The notes: a model not told the origin generated them from the sequence alone. A stretch of DNA of 61,321 bases from Desulfofundulus australicus DSM 11792 (GCF_900129285.1 NZ_FQUW01000019.1:1-61321), one strand, 5' to 3'; counted from the stretch's first letter, positions 44,510 through 53,622 are shown. A program made the numbers and translations.

Positions 44510-45007
44510 CTACCCGGAGAGGCGGTGCATGACCAGATCGGTCAGAGCCTGCAGGATCCAGTGGTGCTCACCGGCGTTACGCGACCTCTCCTCTCCGCCG
44601 GACACGGGCTTTCTGGCCGGCCTGGATTCCTGCTGGCGCTCCCGGGAGTCGCCCGTGGCTTTCACCAGCAACACCTGGTCTTCGCCCGGCTTCACCATGC
44701 CCAGGCGGGTAGTGGCCACGACCTCCACCCTTTCCAGGGAGGATAGCCTGGACACCTCCTCGGCAAGGTTCCTGGTTTCCCTTTCCATTTCGTTCAGCTC
44801 TTCCTGCAGGCGGGTTATCTGGTACCCGGTGATAAGAACCCGGGAATAGAAAATGGATATGATAATACCCAGTGCAAAAACGAGTACGATGACCAGCGCC
44901 AAGGCCAGATATTCCCGGGGTCGTTCCTGTGGCCGGGGGTAACCCGCAGGAACCGATCCTTTTTCGGGCGGGCTGTGGTAATATGGTTTTTCCCTGGCTA
45001 CTATCAA
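44510..45007 (-). CDS. ftsL: FtsL-like cell division protein
   Basis: The 165-residue protein has a Pro-rich cytoplasmic N-terminus, one membrane helix (about 35-58) and an external coiled coil (about 62-95, ITRLQEELNEMERETRNLAEEVSRLSS). The FtsL/DivIC-like LGMVKPGEDQVLLVK motif follows, then a charged tail of about 50 residues that is longer than usual. Its position between rsmH and the PBP gene is the standard one for ftsL. The TTG start has a GGGGTGA site. Confidence 0.85.
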   Translation of the reverse strand: MIVAREKPYYHSPPEKGSVPAGYPRPQERPREYLALALVIVLVFALGIIISIFYSRVLITGYQITRLQEELNEMERETRNLAEEVSRLSSLERVEVVATTRLGMVKPGEDQVLLVKATGDSRERQQESRPARKPVSGGEERSRNAGEHHWILQALTDLVMHRLSG

Positions 45008-45030
45008 AGCTTATTCACCCCCCGTATTAT

Positions 45031-45984
45031 TTAGAACACCTGCAACTTTTCCGCCACCCGCAGGCGGGCGCTGCGGGAGCGGGGATTTGCTTCTATCTCC
45101 TCCGGTGAAGGCGTTATGCCCCCGGGAACAAGCACCCGCAAAGCCGGTTTTTGCCCGCAGGTGCACTGGGGAAAACCCGGCGGGCAGGTGCAGGGATTTG
45201 CCCGCCGGCGAAACAAATTTTTAACAATCCGGTCTTCCAGCGAGTGAAAAGTGATTACCAGAATGCGCCCCCCCGGCGCCAGCAGATCCACCGCCTGGTC
45301 CAGTGCACCGGGCAGAACTTCCAGTTCCCGGTTTACGGCAATCCTCAGGGCCTGAAAGGTACGCCGGGCCGGGTGGGGCCCGCTGCGCCTGTACCTGGCC
45401 GGAATTGCTTCTTTAATTATTTCCACCAGCTGCAGGGTGGATGTTACGGGCTCCTGCTGCCTTTTCTGGACAATAAAAGAGGCGATCCTCCTCGCCCAGC
45501 GCTCCTCGCCGTAGCGGGCAATGATGCCGGCCAGTTCCTCTTCGGGCAGTTTATTGATCAGGTCGGCGGCAGTGCAGGGTGAGGATGGATCCATGCGCAT
45601 GTCCAGGGGGCCATCGTGGTGGTAGCTGAAACCCCTTTCCGGGACATCCACCTGCGGGGAGCTCACGCCCAGGTCGAAGAGCACGCCATTTACGGCAGCA
45701 ACACCCAGTTCATCCAGAACCCGGGCCAAATTGACGAAATTTTCTTTCACCAGGGTCACCCGCTCCCCGTAAGGAGCCAGGCGCCGGGCGGCCGCCTCCA
45801 GGGCCAGGGGGTCCTGATCCAGCCCGATCAGGCGGCTCCCCGGGCCGCTCTTTTCCAGAATGGCCGCCGCATGTCCCCCTCCTCCCACAGTACAGTCCAC
45901 GTAGGTTCCCCCGTCCTGCGGGTTCAACCAGGCCACCACTTCCTCCAGCATTACCGGTTGATGCACAAAGTTCCTGTCTTCCAT
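45031..45984 (-). CDS. rsmH: 16S rRNA (cytosine-1402 N4) methyltransferase RsmH
   Basis: RsmH (MraW) methylates C1402 of 16S rRNA using [16 protein letters not shown] is at the start, the SAM motif [16 protein letters not shown] near 30, [12 protein letters not shown] near 105, and [17 protein letters not shown] near 240. A C-terminal Cys-rich patch ([14 protein letters not shown]) follows. The length of 317 is normal. It follows mraZ, as in nearly all dcw clusters. Confidence 0.97.
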   Translation of the reverse strand: MEDRNFVHQPVMLEEVVAWLNPQDGGTYVDCTVGGGGHAAAILEKSGPGSRLIGLDQDPLALEAAARRLAPYGERVTLVKENFVNLARVLDELGVAAVNGVLFDLGVSSPQVDVPERGFSYHHDGPLDMRMDPSSPCTAADLINKLPEEELAGIIARYGEERWARRIASFIVQKRQQEPVTSTLQLVEIIKEAIPARYRRSGPHPARRTFQALRIAVNRELEVLPGALDQAVDLLAPGGRILVITFHSLEDRIVKNLFRRRANPCTCPPGFPQCTCGQKPALRVLVPGGITPSPEEIEANPRSRSARLRVAEKLQVF

Positions 45985-46051
45985 CCCGAACCTTCCTGAA
46001 ACGTAATTCCTTTAAAGTGCGCCGTATGGCGCCGCCCTTTCCTGCGGCGTG

Positions 46052-46474
46052 TTAAAGCACAATTTTTTCCGCGATTTCTTCCACCTGACCGGCAGCCTGG
46101 GAATTGTAGGCCTCCCACCGCTCGGCAGACCAGATCTCCACCCTGACGGAAACACCGATGATCACGACATCTTTCTCAATACCTGCATATTCCCTCAAAT
46201 TACCTGGAATAAGTATTCTGCCCTGTTTGTCTATCTCACATTCACAGGCACCGGCAAAGAAAAAACGCACAAAGGCCCGGGCGTCGGCCCTGGTCAAGGG
46301 TAGGGACCGCATTTTATTTTCCATTTCCGCCCATTCTTGAGGGGGGTAGGCGAAAAGGCATCCGTCCAGACCCTTGGTCAAAACAAACTTTTCGCCCAGG
46401 CCTTCGCGGAAGCGGGCTGGTATAATCAATCGTCCCTTGGCATCGATAGTATGCCGGTATTCTCCCAGAAACAT
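46052..46474 (-). CDS. mraZ: Transcriptional regulator MraZ
   Basis: MraZ is the AbrB-like regulator of the dcw cluster and binds repeats in its own promoter. Two SpoVT/AbrB repeats are visible: [17 protein letters not shown] near 10-25 and [18 protein letters not shown] near 82-99. I start at ATG 46474 (MFLGEYRH), the family start. The GTG at 46498 would add eight residues and fall within the operator-like repeats. It is the first gene of the cluster. Confidence 0.96.
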   Translation of the reverse strand: MFLGEYRHTIDAKGRLIIPARFREGLGEKFVLTKGLDGCLFAYPPQEWAEMENKMRSLPLTRADARAFVRFFFAGACECEIDKQGRILIPGNLREYAGIEKDVVIIGVSVRVEIWSAERWEAYNSQAAGQVEEIAEKIVL

Positions 46475-46483
46475 GCCGGATGC

Positions 46484-46531
46484 CCCACTATGATCCACTT
46501 TGTTTCCCTTTTACTCCACATCTTACCACCC
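46484..46531 (-). promoter_or_regulatory. MraZ operator (GTGGN repeats)
   Basis: On the minus strand GTGGT (46531-46527), GTGGA (46521-46517) and AGGGA (46511-46507) repeat every 10 bp. A further pair, GTGGA (46498-46494) and GTGGG (46488-46484), has the same period. Direct repeats of this kind at 10-bp steps upstream of mraZ are the known MraZ binding site. Confidence 0.65.
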
Positions 46532-46581
46532 TAAATTCTGCAGGAAGAAAAAAACTCCTGCCAGTTATTAAAAAAAAATAA

Positions 46582-46603
46582 AAAAGCCAGCCGCGCTGGC
46601 TTC
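46582..46603 (-). terminator. Terminator after the PHP gene
   Basis: AGCCAGC with GCTGGCT around CGC (46587-46603) is followed on the minus strand by a T-run. It isolates the dcw cluster promoter from upstream transcription. Confidence 0.9.
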
Positions 46604-46631
46604 GTTCGACGAAAAGACACGCCCGGAATTT

Positions 46632-47435
46632 CTAAAGGGGAATCGCTTTCCTCACCCGCTTTTTAAAAACCACCACCTCACGGTAACCGGCAGCTTCCAG
46701 CCACTGCCTCGCCCTTTCCCAGCCAAAGGCAACCTGGGCGGGTTGGTGCGCGTCGGAACCCGTGGATACCGGAACATGGTAGTGGCGGCAAAGCCTGAGG
46801 AACTCCAGGGAAGGGTAAATTTCCCCGGCGGGGGCGCGCAGGCCCGCCGTGTTCACCTCCACGCATACACCGCTTTCTGCAAAAACCCGGGCCGTCTCTT
46901 CATAAAGCTCCCGCAGGTCCATACGGGCCCGGTAGCCGAACTTTTTAATCAGGTCCGGGTGGGCGATGACGTCAAAAAGGCCCGTGCGGGCCGCCTGCTG
47001 CACCTGCTGAAAATACTGGCGGTAAAGCTCATCGATATCCCTCCGCGAGTATTCACCCACCAGTTCCGGGTTGTCGAAACCCCATCCGTCCAGATAATGC
47101 ACCGAGCCCAGAACGTAGTCAAAGGGATACCGGGCAAGGAACTGCTCCAGCTGTCTTTCGCAACCCGGTATGTAATCCGCCTCTATGCCCAGGGAAATGG
47201 TCAGGCCGGGATTTTCCCGGCCGAGCCTTTGAACCGCTTCAATATACCCGGGCAGTTCTTCTTCGGCCATGGCCAGTCCCGGGTCCCGCCGGGCGGGGGG
47301 CAGCCAGTACATGGGCAGATGATCGGCAAAGCCGATGTGCCCGAGGCCCCGTTGGCGGGCCGCGGCGACGTACTCCTCCATGGTCCCCCCGGCATGCCCG
47401 CAGCGGCCGGTGTGCAGGTGCAGGTCGGGCAGCAC
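46632..47435 (-). CDS. PHP-domain phosphatase (histidinol-phosphatase-like)
   Basis: The 267-residue protein has the PHP metal-binding motifs: LPDLHLHTGRCGHA at the start, GFADHLP near 45, SLGIEADYIPG near 90, GSVHYLDGWGFDNPEL near 120, DVIAHPDLIKKFG near 165 and STGSDAHQP near 230. This is the HisK/YtvP branch (L-histidinol phosphate phosphatase), though no his genes are adjacent. I start at GTG 47435, which has GGGGGTG 8 bp upstream, 2 bp after the MetE-like stop. The longer frame lies entirely in that gene. Confidence 0.85.
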   Translation of the reverse strand: MLPDLHLHTGRCGHAGGTMEEYVAAARQRGLGHIGFADHLPMYWLPPARRDPGLAMAEEELPGYIEAVQRLGRENPGLTISLGIEADYIPGCERQLEQFLARYPFDYVLGSVHYLDGWGFDNPELVGEYSRRDIDELYRQYFQQVQQAARTGLFDVIAHPDLIKKFGYRARMDLRELYEETARVFAESGVCVEVNTAGLRAPAGEIYPSLEFLRLCRHYHVPVSTGSDAHQPAQVAFGWERARQWLEAAGYREVVVFKKRVRKAIPL

Positions 47436-47437
47436 GG

Positions 47438-48508
47438 TTAAAACACCCCCCGGCGGACCCGTTCCGACACCCGGCGGGTAAGGCGGTAGATATGCCCGGC
47501 CAGTTCCGGTTCCAGGAGCCCGGTACCGCAGGCCGGGGTGATCAGGGACTGGCGGTGCAGCAGTTCCAGGGGTATTCCCCGCCCGGCCAGTTCCCGGACA
47601 AGGGTTTGCCACAGTTCCAGCAGGCTTGCGTCGTCCTCCTCAAAGGCCTTTTCCGAGGTAGGCACGATACCCCACGCAATCACTCCGCCATTTTCCAGGA
47701 AGCCCCTCAATTCCCGGGCGTAAATTTTCAGGGATGAGCCAAAGTTGTAGGCATCGAGATTGATGATGTCCAGGTCGCATTCGCAGAGGATGGACCAGTC
47801 TATGGCATCGCAGGAATGCACCCCGGCCAGTCCTCCCGCCCGGTGGATAAATTGAAAGATGGTGTTCAGATCGGACTTGATCATCTCCCGGGTGACGGTA
47901 ATGTAACTGGACTGGCCGTAGACGCTGACTGCCGGCTCGTCCACAAAGATGATGGGCGTCCGGTTGAGGGCGGCCAGGGCCCGGGCCTGCCAGCACGCAT
48001 GGGCCGCCAGGGTCTTGACCACCAGGTCCCGCAGCTGTTCCTCGTAATAGGCCAGCCGGCCCCGGCGGTTCTTCAATTGAAAGGCAATGGTCAGGGGGCC
48101 GGCCAGGTGCCCCTTCAGGTAGAGGGCTTCCCCCGTGTCCGTCGCCATTTCCTCCAGAAAGGCATAAAAGCCCGCCGCTGCCTGCCGGGGCAGGGCGAAG
48201 TACTCCAGGGCGGCGAGATCCCCTTCTTCCACGGCCAGGTAGGCCGTATAAAAATCGGCCAGCCTCTCCGGCCAGCTGGGGTTCTCATCATCAAAGACAG
48301 CCCGCTCCTCTTCCATTACCAGGAGATTAAAGTGAACCAGCGGCTGCAAAAACTGGTAAACAAAACCTTCCACCTTGCCCCTGCGGGGGAGCTGGGGCCA
48401 GTGGGGAATTTCAGGCATATTTTCTTTAATCAGGGGGAGAGCCTGTCCCGGGTCGGTAAAGGGCAGGCTCCCAATACCGGTGGCCAGGCCGCCGGGAGAA
48501 AAAGTCAT
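47438..48508 (-). CDS. MetE-like (cobalamin-independent methionine synthase C-terminal) protein
   Basis: The 356-residue protein resembles the C-terminal barrel of MetE/UROD-type methyltransferases. It has ATGIGSLPFTDPGQAL at the start, FVDEPAVSVYG near 205, GVHSCDAIDWSIL near 245 (zinc ligands His and Cys) and ITPACGTGLLEPEL near 330 (the other Cys). The N-terminal folate-binding half of MetE is absent, as in archaeal short MetE and corrinoid-linked methyltransferases. The substrate is unknown. The ATG at 48508 has AGGAGGG. Confidence 0.8.
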   Translation of the reverse strand: MTFSPGGLATGIGSLPFTDPGQALPLIKENMPEIPHWPQLPRRGKVEGFVYQFLQPLVHFNLLVMEEERAVFDDENPSWPERLADFYTAYLAVEEGDLAALEYFALPRQAAAGFYAFLEEMATDTGEALYLKGHLAGPLTIAFQLKNRRGRLAYYEEQLRDLVVKTLAAHACWQARALAALNRTPIIFVDEPAVSVYGQSSYITVTREMIKSDLNTIFQFIHRAGGLAGVHSCDAIDWSILCECDLDIINLDAYNFGSSLKIYARELRGFLENGGVIAWGIVPTSEKAFEEDDASLLELWQTLVRELAGRGIPLELLHRQSLITPACGTGLLEPELAGHIYRLTRRVSERVRRGVF

Positions 48509-48590
48509 AACCAATCCCTCCTTTTAACAAAGTAATTATATAACGGCCCGCTCCCGGCGTCCATCTTTTTATCCCGCCCGCAGGCAGGGG

Positions 48591-49508
48591 CTAGCGGCGG
48601 CTCTTCTTCTCCCGCAGGATGCGCTTCAGCTCCGGCAGCACTTCCCGGGCTGCTTTTTCCCCCTGCTCAATGCAGTAGGCATTCCGTGAGAAGTCCCAGG
48701 GTGAAACCCCGGCTAAAAGGGGGCGGATGACAATATGGGCATAATTTTGCAGCTTGACCCGGGTCACCTCGTTGCCAATGATGTCCACCGACTGGGTCAA
48801 TAACTGGAAGATGTTATTGATAGACCTGTGATATTCACCTTCGTATCCCAGATCCACCCCCACCACCACATCGGCGCCAAGGAGGTGGAGCACTTCCACC
48901 GGTACGTTTTCCCGCAAGCCTCCATCAACCAGCAGCCGGTTGCCAATTTTCTTTGGTTCAAAAAGCCCCGGCACGGAACAGCTGGCCCGCACCGCCCGGG
49001 CCACCGGCACCCCGGAGATAAAAAAAATATCCCCCGGTGGAGGGCTGTAGCTCACATCCTCACTGACAAAAATAACGCGGTCCCCGGCATGAATATCCAC
49101 CGAAGTAATGGCCAGCAGCCTGCTGAGCTGGCGGAATGTTTTTCGCTCCACCAGGTGCTCCACCCAGCTTTCCAGCCTGCAACCCGGCATCAACCCCAGG
49201 GGAGTGGGGATGGGAACGGGCAGGTGAAGTAAATCAAAGAAGGCTTTGGCGGCCATGGCTCCCAGATTAAAGAACATGAACCCCCCGTCATAAATATCCC
49301 GGGGACTTAATTCCAGGGCCAGTTTTTCCATCTCCCGGATGCTCCAGCCGCTGCAGTACAGGGCGGCAACTATACTGCCGGCGCTGGTTCCCGCTACCAG
49401 CTGCGGTTCAATCCCCTCCGCGGCCAGCACTTTCAAAACGCCAATATGGGCGATACCCCGCAGGAAACCGCCGCCCAGGGCCAGGCCCAGTTTAACCCCG
49501 CGCCCCAT
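48591..49508 (-). CDS. Patatin-like phospholipase (RssA/YchK family)
   Basis: The protein of about 305 residues has the patatin catalytic dyad: the oxyanion loop LGGGFLRG near 11, the nucleophile S42 in GTSAGS and the Asp in VDGGLREN near 200. The family includes bacterial lipid hydrolases of unclear substrate. I start at ATG 49508 (MGRGVKLGLAL), which has a GGGGGG site 7 bp upstream. It lies between the GH57-GT4 gene and the MetE-like gene, with no obvious functional link. Confidence 0.9.
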   Translation of the reverse strand: MGRGVKLGLALGGGFLRGIAHIGVLKVLAAEGIEPQLVAGTSAGSIVAALYCSGWSIREMEKLALELSPRDIYDGGFMFFNLGAMAAKAFFDLLHLPVPIPTPLGLMPGCRLESWVEHLVERKTFRQLSRLLAITSVDIHAGDRVIFVSEDVSYSPPPGDIFFISGVPVARAVRASCSVPGLFEPKKIGNRLLVDGGLRENVPVEVLHLLGADVVVGVDLGYEGEYHRSINNIFQLLTQSVDIIGNEVTRVKLQNYAHIVIRPLLAGVSPWDFSRNAYCIEQGEKAAREVLPELKRILREKKSRR

Positions 49509-49564
49509 AACATAACCCCCCACTTTAACTGCGCCACTTTTTAACCATCATATTAAAGCCGGAG

Positions 49565-52399
49565 CTAAATGGTTCTGGCCGGCAGAGACGGCAGCGGCTC
49601 TGTGGATGGTTCCGGGCTGTCCAGGGCCTGCCGGTAAACCCGGCGCGTTTCCCCGGCAATATACTGCCAGTCATACAGGGTAAGCACCTTGCGCCGGGCA
49701 CGCCGGCACATTTCCACAGCCAGGCCGGGATATAGAAGTACCCGGGTTATGTAATGGGCCAGCATATCCGGCCTGCCAGCCGGCACCCTGTACCCGTCCA
49801 CCCCGTGTTCCACAATTTCAGCCAGCCCCCCGGTATCGGCTATAACCACCGGGACCATGGCCGCCATGGCCTCCAGGGCCACGATGCCAAAGGGCTCGTA
49901 AAGGCTGGGAAACACCGCCACCCGGGCCATCTCCAGAAGCCGGTTCCGCCCCAGATCATCCACAAACCCCACAAACCGGACATGGTCCTGGAGCCCCAGT
50001 TCCCGGACGCGGGCCTGCAGGTAATCGCCGTAGGGGCCCCGGCCGGCCACCAGCAGGCGGGCGTTGCTCACCTGCCTCAGGATGGCGGGCATGGCCTCCA
50101 GCAGCACCTGCACCCCTTTTTCGGGCACCAGGCGACCCAGGAATACAATATTCGGTTCCCGGTGGTAAAGATCCCGGCAGTCCGGCTCCTTCTCCCGGCC
50201 GGCAAGCAAGCTGGCCGGATCCACCCCGTTGGGAAGCACTCTTATCTTTTCCCGGCCCACGGCAAACAGCCGGCTTATTTCTTCGGCCATATATTCGCTG
50301 CAGCAGATGACCAGGCCGGCTTCCTGCACAAGCCGGTATTCCTGCTCGTGAATGCGGCGCTGCAGCGCCGTATGGATACCCCTGTTCCTCCCGTATTCCG
50401 TGGCGTGGATGGTGGCCACCAGGGGAAGATGGTACTCCACCTGCAGGCGCTCACCGGCCGCACCCACCATCCAGTCATGGGCATGAACCAGGTGCGGCTT
50501 CCCCCACCTCTCTATTACGCTCCCGGTAAGCTCCACCGCGCCCTCGTTGAACTGTTCAACCCAGCGCAGGAAGTCCCCGGCGTTGAGCTGCCCGGGCAGG
50601 AGCCGGTGCACGTGCACCCCCTGCTGGAGAGAATATGTCCCCTCCCCGGCCACGGGACCGGTAATGACGTGCACTTCATCCCCCAGCCGGGCCAGGGCCC
50701 GGGAGAGGTCGCAAACATGCCGGGCCAGGCCGCCCACGGTGGCCGGCGGATATTCCCAGGAAAGCATCAGGATGCGCAGGGACGCATCGCTTCCCCCGGT
50801 CACCCTCCCGGGAAAACGGTGGCGGTTGAAAATGCGATAATCCAGGTGGGGGAATATATTATCCCGGTACTCAATTTCCCGGAGCGTTTCTTCATCTATA
50901 GGCCCTTTTTCCAGCTGCTGCACCAGGAAGTTAAACCTGCCAATATGCTCCACCAGCCTTTCCCGGGCATATTCCACGGCCGTGCCCATTTTGAGAATAA
51001 AAGGCCAGTCACTGCTCTGGGCCAGAAGCAGCTCCCGGGCGGCCTGGTTTAAGGCCCGTTTTAACACGCCCCCGGCCTCCGGGTAAAGAGCGGCCAGGTC
51101 GACCATAACGGCTTCCGCCCGGTGGAGATGGCGGTATATCCAGTCGTTATCCTGATTCAACCACACCCGGCTGTACCCGCCCTCCCCCCAGCTGCTCAGG
51201 GAAGGTTCGACCACCTGCATATCCGGGTACAGGGACAGGTAACGGGAGGGGGTGATCATCTCGATGATATCCTGGTCAAAGCAGATTTTACGGCAGAGGA
51301 AATCTATCCACTGGGGCCCCTCGTACCACCAGTGACCGAACAATTCCGCATCATAGGGCGCGACCACCAGCGGGGGGCGGCCCATCCCGGCCCCCTGGCG
51401 GAGAATCTGCTGCTGCCGCCGGGAAAGAAAATGCGCGGCATGTTCCGCCGCCCGTTCCCGGGCCCGATCGGGCAGGTAAGGTTCTTTGCAGGAACCCGGG
51501 CCGGTAATGCGGTAGTATTTGAACCCGGTGTCCACCCGAATCACACCCCCCGGCAGGTAAGGGCGCAGGTATTCCAGGTCCAGATCAAAACCTATATCCC
51601 GGTAAAACTCCCGGTAATAGTAGTCGCCCGGATAACCCGCATGCCTGTCCCAAACCTGCCGGGAACTCTCCGGGTCCCGGCCAAAAACAGCCACTCCATT
51701 GTTACAGCTGGCCGGGGCAAACACCCCGTAGAGGGGAAGGGGGTTCCCGTTCAACAGCCCGTGGGTTTCCACGAAAAAGTACCTGATACCGAACTCTTTT
51801 AACAGCTCCTCCACGCCGGGGGCATAACCGCACTCCGGCAGCCAGAACCCCCGGGGAGGCCTGCCAAACAGCCGCGTGAAAAAGTCCACCCCCACACCAA
51901 TTTGAGCCTTCCTGGCCTCCCTGGTCTGCATCAACGGCAGGTAACCGTGGGTAGCACAGGTGGTAATCAGCTCTACCTTTCCCGTCATCCACAATTTCCG
52001 GAAAGCAGCGACCAGATCGCCCCGGTATTTATCCACGTAAGCCCGCCGGACGCCGTTTAATTTCTCCAGGTACATGGCCGCCAGGGGATAAAAGTTACGA
52101 TCCCCCGCCGTACGCCGGCACTCCGCTTCCCCCAGCCGGATCATCGCTTCCAGGTGGTCCAGGTAACGCTTTTGTAGCAGCGGGTCGGCCAGCATGGCCA
52201 GAAGGGGCGGGGAAAGGGAGATGGTCAGGTTAAAGGGAACACCGTCCCGGTCCAGGCCATGGAGCACTTCCAGCAAAGGTATGTAGCACTCGGTCACAGC
52301 CTCAAAAAACCAGCGTTCTTCCAGGCGCTCCGGCACTTCCGGGTGCCTTACAAAGGGCAGGTGGGCATGCAGCACCAGAGCCAGGTAACCAGCAGGCAT
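49565..52399 (-). CDS. GH57 alpha-glucan branching enzyme fused to GT4 glycosyltransferase
   Basis: The 944-residue protein is a fusion. Residues 1 to about 400 form a GH57 barrel, with the nucleophile Glu in FWLPECGYAPG and the acid Asp in APYDAELFGHWWYEG. DUF1957 covers about 430-525. A GT-B glycosyltransferase (GT4) covers about 545-930, with GGLARHVCDLSRAL, FLGRLVPEKGV and EPFGIVALEAMA. The likely role is synthesis and branching of an alpha-1,4-glucan such as glycogen or methylglucose polysaccharide. The start ATG has GGAAAGGGG upstream. The DUF4912 gene lies directly upstream. Confidence 0.9.
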   Translation of the reverse strand: MPAGYLALVLHAHLPFVRHPEVPERLEERWFFEAVTECYIPLLEVLHGLDRDGVPFNLTISLSPPLLAMLADPLLQKRYLDHLEAMIRLGEAECRRTAGDRNFYPLAAMYLEKLNGVRRAYVDKYRGDLVAAFRKLWMTGKVELITTCATHGYLPLMQTREARKAQIGVGVDFFTRLFGRPPRGFWLPECGYAPGVEELLKEFGIRYFFVETHGLLNGNPLPLYGVFAPASCNNGVAVFGRDPESSRQVWDRHAGYPGDYYYREFYRDIGFDLDLEYLRPYLPGGVIRVDTGFKYYRITGPGSCKEPYLPDRARERAAEHAAHFLSRRQQQILRQGAGMGRPPLVVAPYDAELFGHWWYEGPQWIDFLCRKICFDQDIIEMITPSRYLSLYPDMQVVEPSLSSWGEGGYSRVWLNQDNDWIYRHLHRAEAVMVDLAALYPEAGGVLKRALNQAARELLLAQSSDWPFILKMGTAVEYARERLVEHIGRFNFLVQQLEKGPIDEETLREIEYRDNIFPHLDYRIFNRHRFPGRVTGGSDASLRILMLSWEYPPATVGGLARHVCDLSRALARLGDEVHVITGPVAGEGTYSLQQGVHVHRLLPGQLNAGDFLRWVEQFNEGAVELTGSVIERWGKPHLVHAHDWMVGAAGERLQVEYHLPLVATIHATEYGRNRGIHTALQRRIHEQEYRLVQEAGLVICCSEYMAEEISRLFAVGREKIRVLPNGVDPASLLAGREKEPDCRDLYHREPNIVFLGRLVPEKGVQVLLEAMPAILRQVSNARLLVAGRGPYGDYLQARVRELGLQDHVRFVGFVDDLGRNRLLEMARVAVFPSLYEPFGIVALEAMAAMVPVVIADTGGLAEIVEHGVDGYRVPAGRPDMLAHYITRVLLYPGLAVEMCRRARRKVLTLYDWQYIAGETRRVYRQALDSPEPSTEPLPSLPARTI

Positions 52400-52426
52400 T
52401 TTGGCTTCCCCTTTCCGGTCAACAAA

Positions 52427-52876
52427 TTAACTTCTTGACCATAAATCCGCCGAACTGTATCCTTCTTCCGGGACACCCTCCCCATCTTCGCCCGTGGTTA
52501 GCTGGAAGGGCGAATCTGCTTTTAAAAACCGGGCTACTCCCGCCACCTTCCGCGTACGGGGCGTGGTAACCCGGTTGGAGCGAACCAGGGGGTAAAATTC
52601 CCCCTCCGGCCCGTAATAACCAATCTCGGCATAATAAGATTGTTCGGGAAGCACGTCCCGGAAATACCAGTTATCGGTGAAGGGGGGAAGGGATATTTCG
52701 CGCCAGGAGGCGCTTTCCCCACTGGAAGCGGAAATATAAAGCCGCAAAAACAAAAAATGCTCCCCTCGCAAGGACTCCCACTGCTCGCGGGACAGTTCCC
52801 AGTAACTGAAGATAACGGCAGGTTCCTGCACCATCAGCACCAGCCGGTTCTCATTGTAACAGGGCGGCAGTTCCAC
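52427..52876 (-). CDS. DUF4912 domain protein
   Basis: The product has the DUF4912 core: LPPCYNENRLVLMVQEPAVIFSYWELS, followed by beta strands (FLFLRLYI, DNWYFRDVLPEQSYYAEIGYYG). The fold resembles carbohydrate-binding beta sandwiches. I start at GTG 52876 because GGGGG is well placed; a GTG at 52921 would add a Lys/Asp/Tyr-rich stretch but has a poor site. It precedes the GH57-GT4 fusion by 27 bp, so a role in handling the same glucan is likely. Confidence 0.82.
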   Translation of the reverse strand: MELPPCYNENRLVLMVQEPAVIFSYWELSREQWESLRGEHFLFLRLYISASSGESASWREISLPPFTDNWYFRDVLPEQSYYAEIGYYGPEGEFYPLVRSNRVTTPRTRKVAGVARFLKADSPFQLTTGEDGEGVPEEGYSSADLWSRS

Positions 52877-53010
52877 GGATATAACCCCCTTCAACCCTTT
52901 ATCATATTTATCATACTTCACCAGCTTGTACCATTACAACCATCTCGAGTTAATTTTATTAATAATTGAAGGTTACATGTTCCTTTTTTCACATACATAC
53001 CGAGAAAAAT

Positions 53011-53030
53011 ATTGTGCTAAATTGCACAAT
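53011..53030 (-). terminator. AT-rich inverted repeat after fur
   Basis: ATTGTGC (53011-53017) and GCACAAT (53024-53030) form a perfect 7-bp inverted repeat with a 6-nt spacer. On the minus strand it is followed by ATTTTTCTC. It may be a weak terminator of fur or an operator of the DUF4912-GH57 pair. Confidence 0.4.
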
Positions 53031-53047
53031 CCCCGGCAAAAAAACAC

Positions 53048-53509
53048 CTACCTGCCTCCTTCAGCCTTTTTAGCGGCGCACTCTTTACAATAACCGAAGA
53101 ATTTCAATTCGTGGTCGGTAATAACGAAGTTGTAGGCCTCCGTAACCCGCTTCTCCAGATCTTCCAGCAGGTCCTCATTAACCTCGATAATCTTCCCGCA
53201 GCCGTTGCAGACCAGGTGATGGTGGTGGTGCCCTTCGCCCCGTTCCCCACCAAATTCATAACGCTTGCGCCCATCTCCGAAGTCAATGCTGTGAATGATG
53301 TCGAAATCCAGGAAGAGTTCCAGAGTACGGTAAACAGTAGCCAGCCCCACGTCAGGAGCTTTTTGCTTGACCAGGTTATAAATTTCTTCCGCGCTCAAAT
53401 GCTTGTCCTTATTTTCCAAAAGCACGCGCAGGATATGTTCCCTGCGCGGCGTAAGCCTGGAATCGCCGGCGCGGAGCTTCTCTTCCACTTCATCGATGAC
53501 CTTCTGCAT
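53048..53509 (-). CDS. fur: Fur-family metal-responsive repressor
   Basis: The 153-residue protein has a winged helix (about 15-80, RLTPRREHILRVL and PDVGLATVYRTLELF), the metal-binding HHHHHLVCNGCGKIIEV and a C-terminal CxxC (YCKECA) that with the first pair makes the structural zinc site. The ENEDLLEDLE-like region (VNEDLLEDLEKRV) and DHELKFFGYC fit Fur better than PerR or Zur, but the metal cannot be decided from sequence alone. The ATG has GGGGTGAG. Confidence 0.88.
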   Translation of the reverse strand: MQKVIDEVEEKLRAGDSRLTPRREHILRVLLENKDKHLSAEEIYNLVKQKAPDVGLATVYRTLELFLDFDIIHSIDFGDGRKRYEFGGERGEGHHHHHLVCNGCGKIIEVNEDLLEDLEKRVTEAYNFVITDHELKFFGYCKECAAKKAEGGR

Positions 53510-53542
53510 TTTAGCTCACCCCGCCACCAAACCCTTGGTGTA

Positions 53543-53571
53543 AGTATAATGAACATAATGAAAAAAGTCAA
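53543..53571 (-). promoter_or_regulatory. Sigma-A promoter of fur
   Basis: TTGACT (53571-53566) and TATACT (53548-53543) are separated by 17 bp. I see no convincing Fur box. Confidence 0.75.
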
Positions 53572-53573
53572 TG

Positions 53574-53608
53574 GGGGCCCGTTCTCCAGGCCCCCGTTTT
53601 TTTTATTT
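53574..53608. terminator. Strong hairpin between carboxypeptidase gene and fur
   Basis: GGGGGCC pairs with GGCCCCC around a 9-nt loop, and the T-run lies on the plus-strand side (GTTTTTTTT). The genes on both sides are on the minus strand, so the better orientation faces no known gene. It probably still ends the carboxypeptidase transcript. Confidence 0.65.
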
Positions 53609-53622
53609 TGGCCGGGCGGGCA

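Noticed and set aside
49754-51052. 432-codon open frame antisense to the GH57-GT4 gene
   Set aside because: It shadows a clear glycosyltransferase domain and has no domain or binding site of its own.
53510-53570. Fur or PerR box upstream of fur
   Set aside because: ATAATGA direct repeats are present, but no 7-1-7 inverted repeat or PerR palindrome could be aligned.
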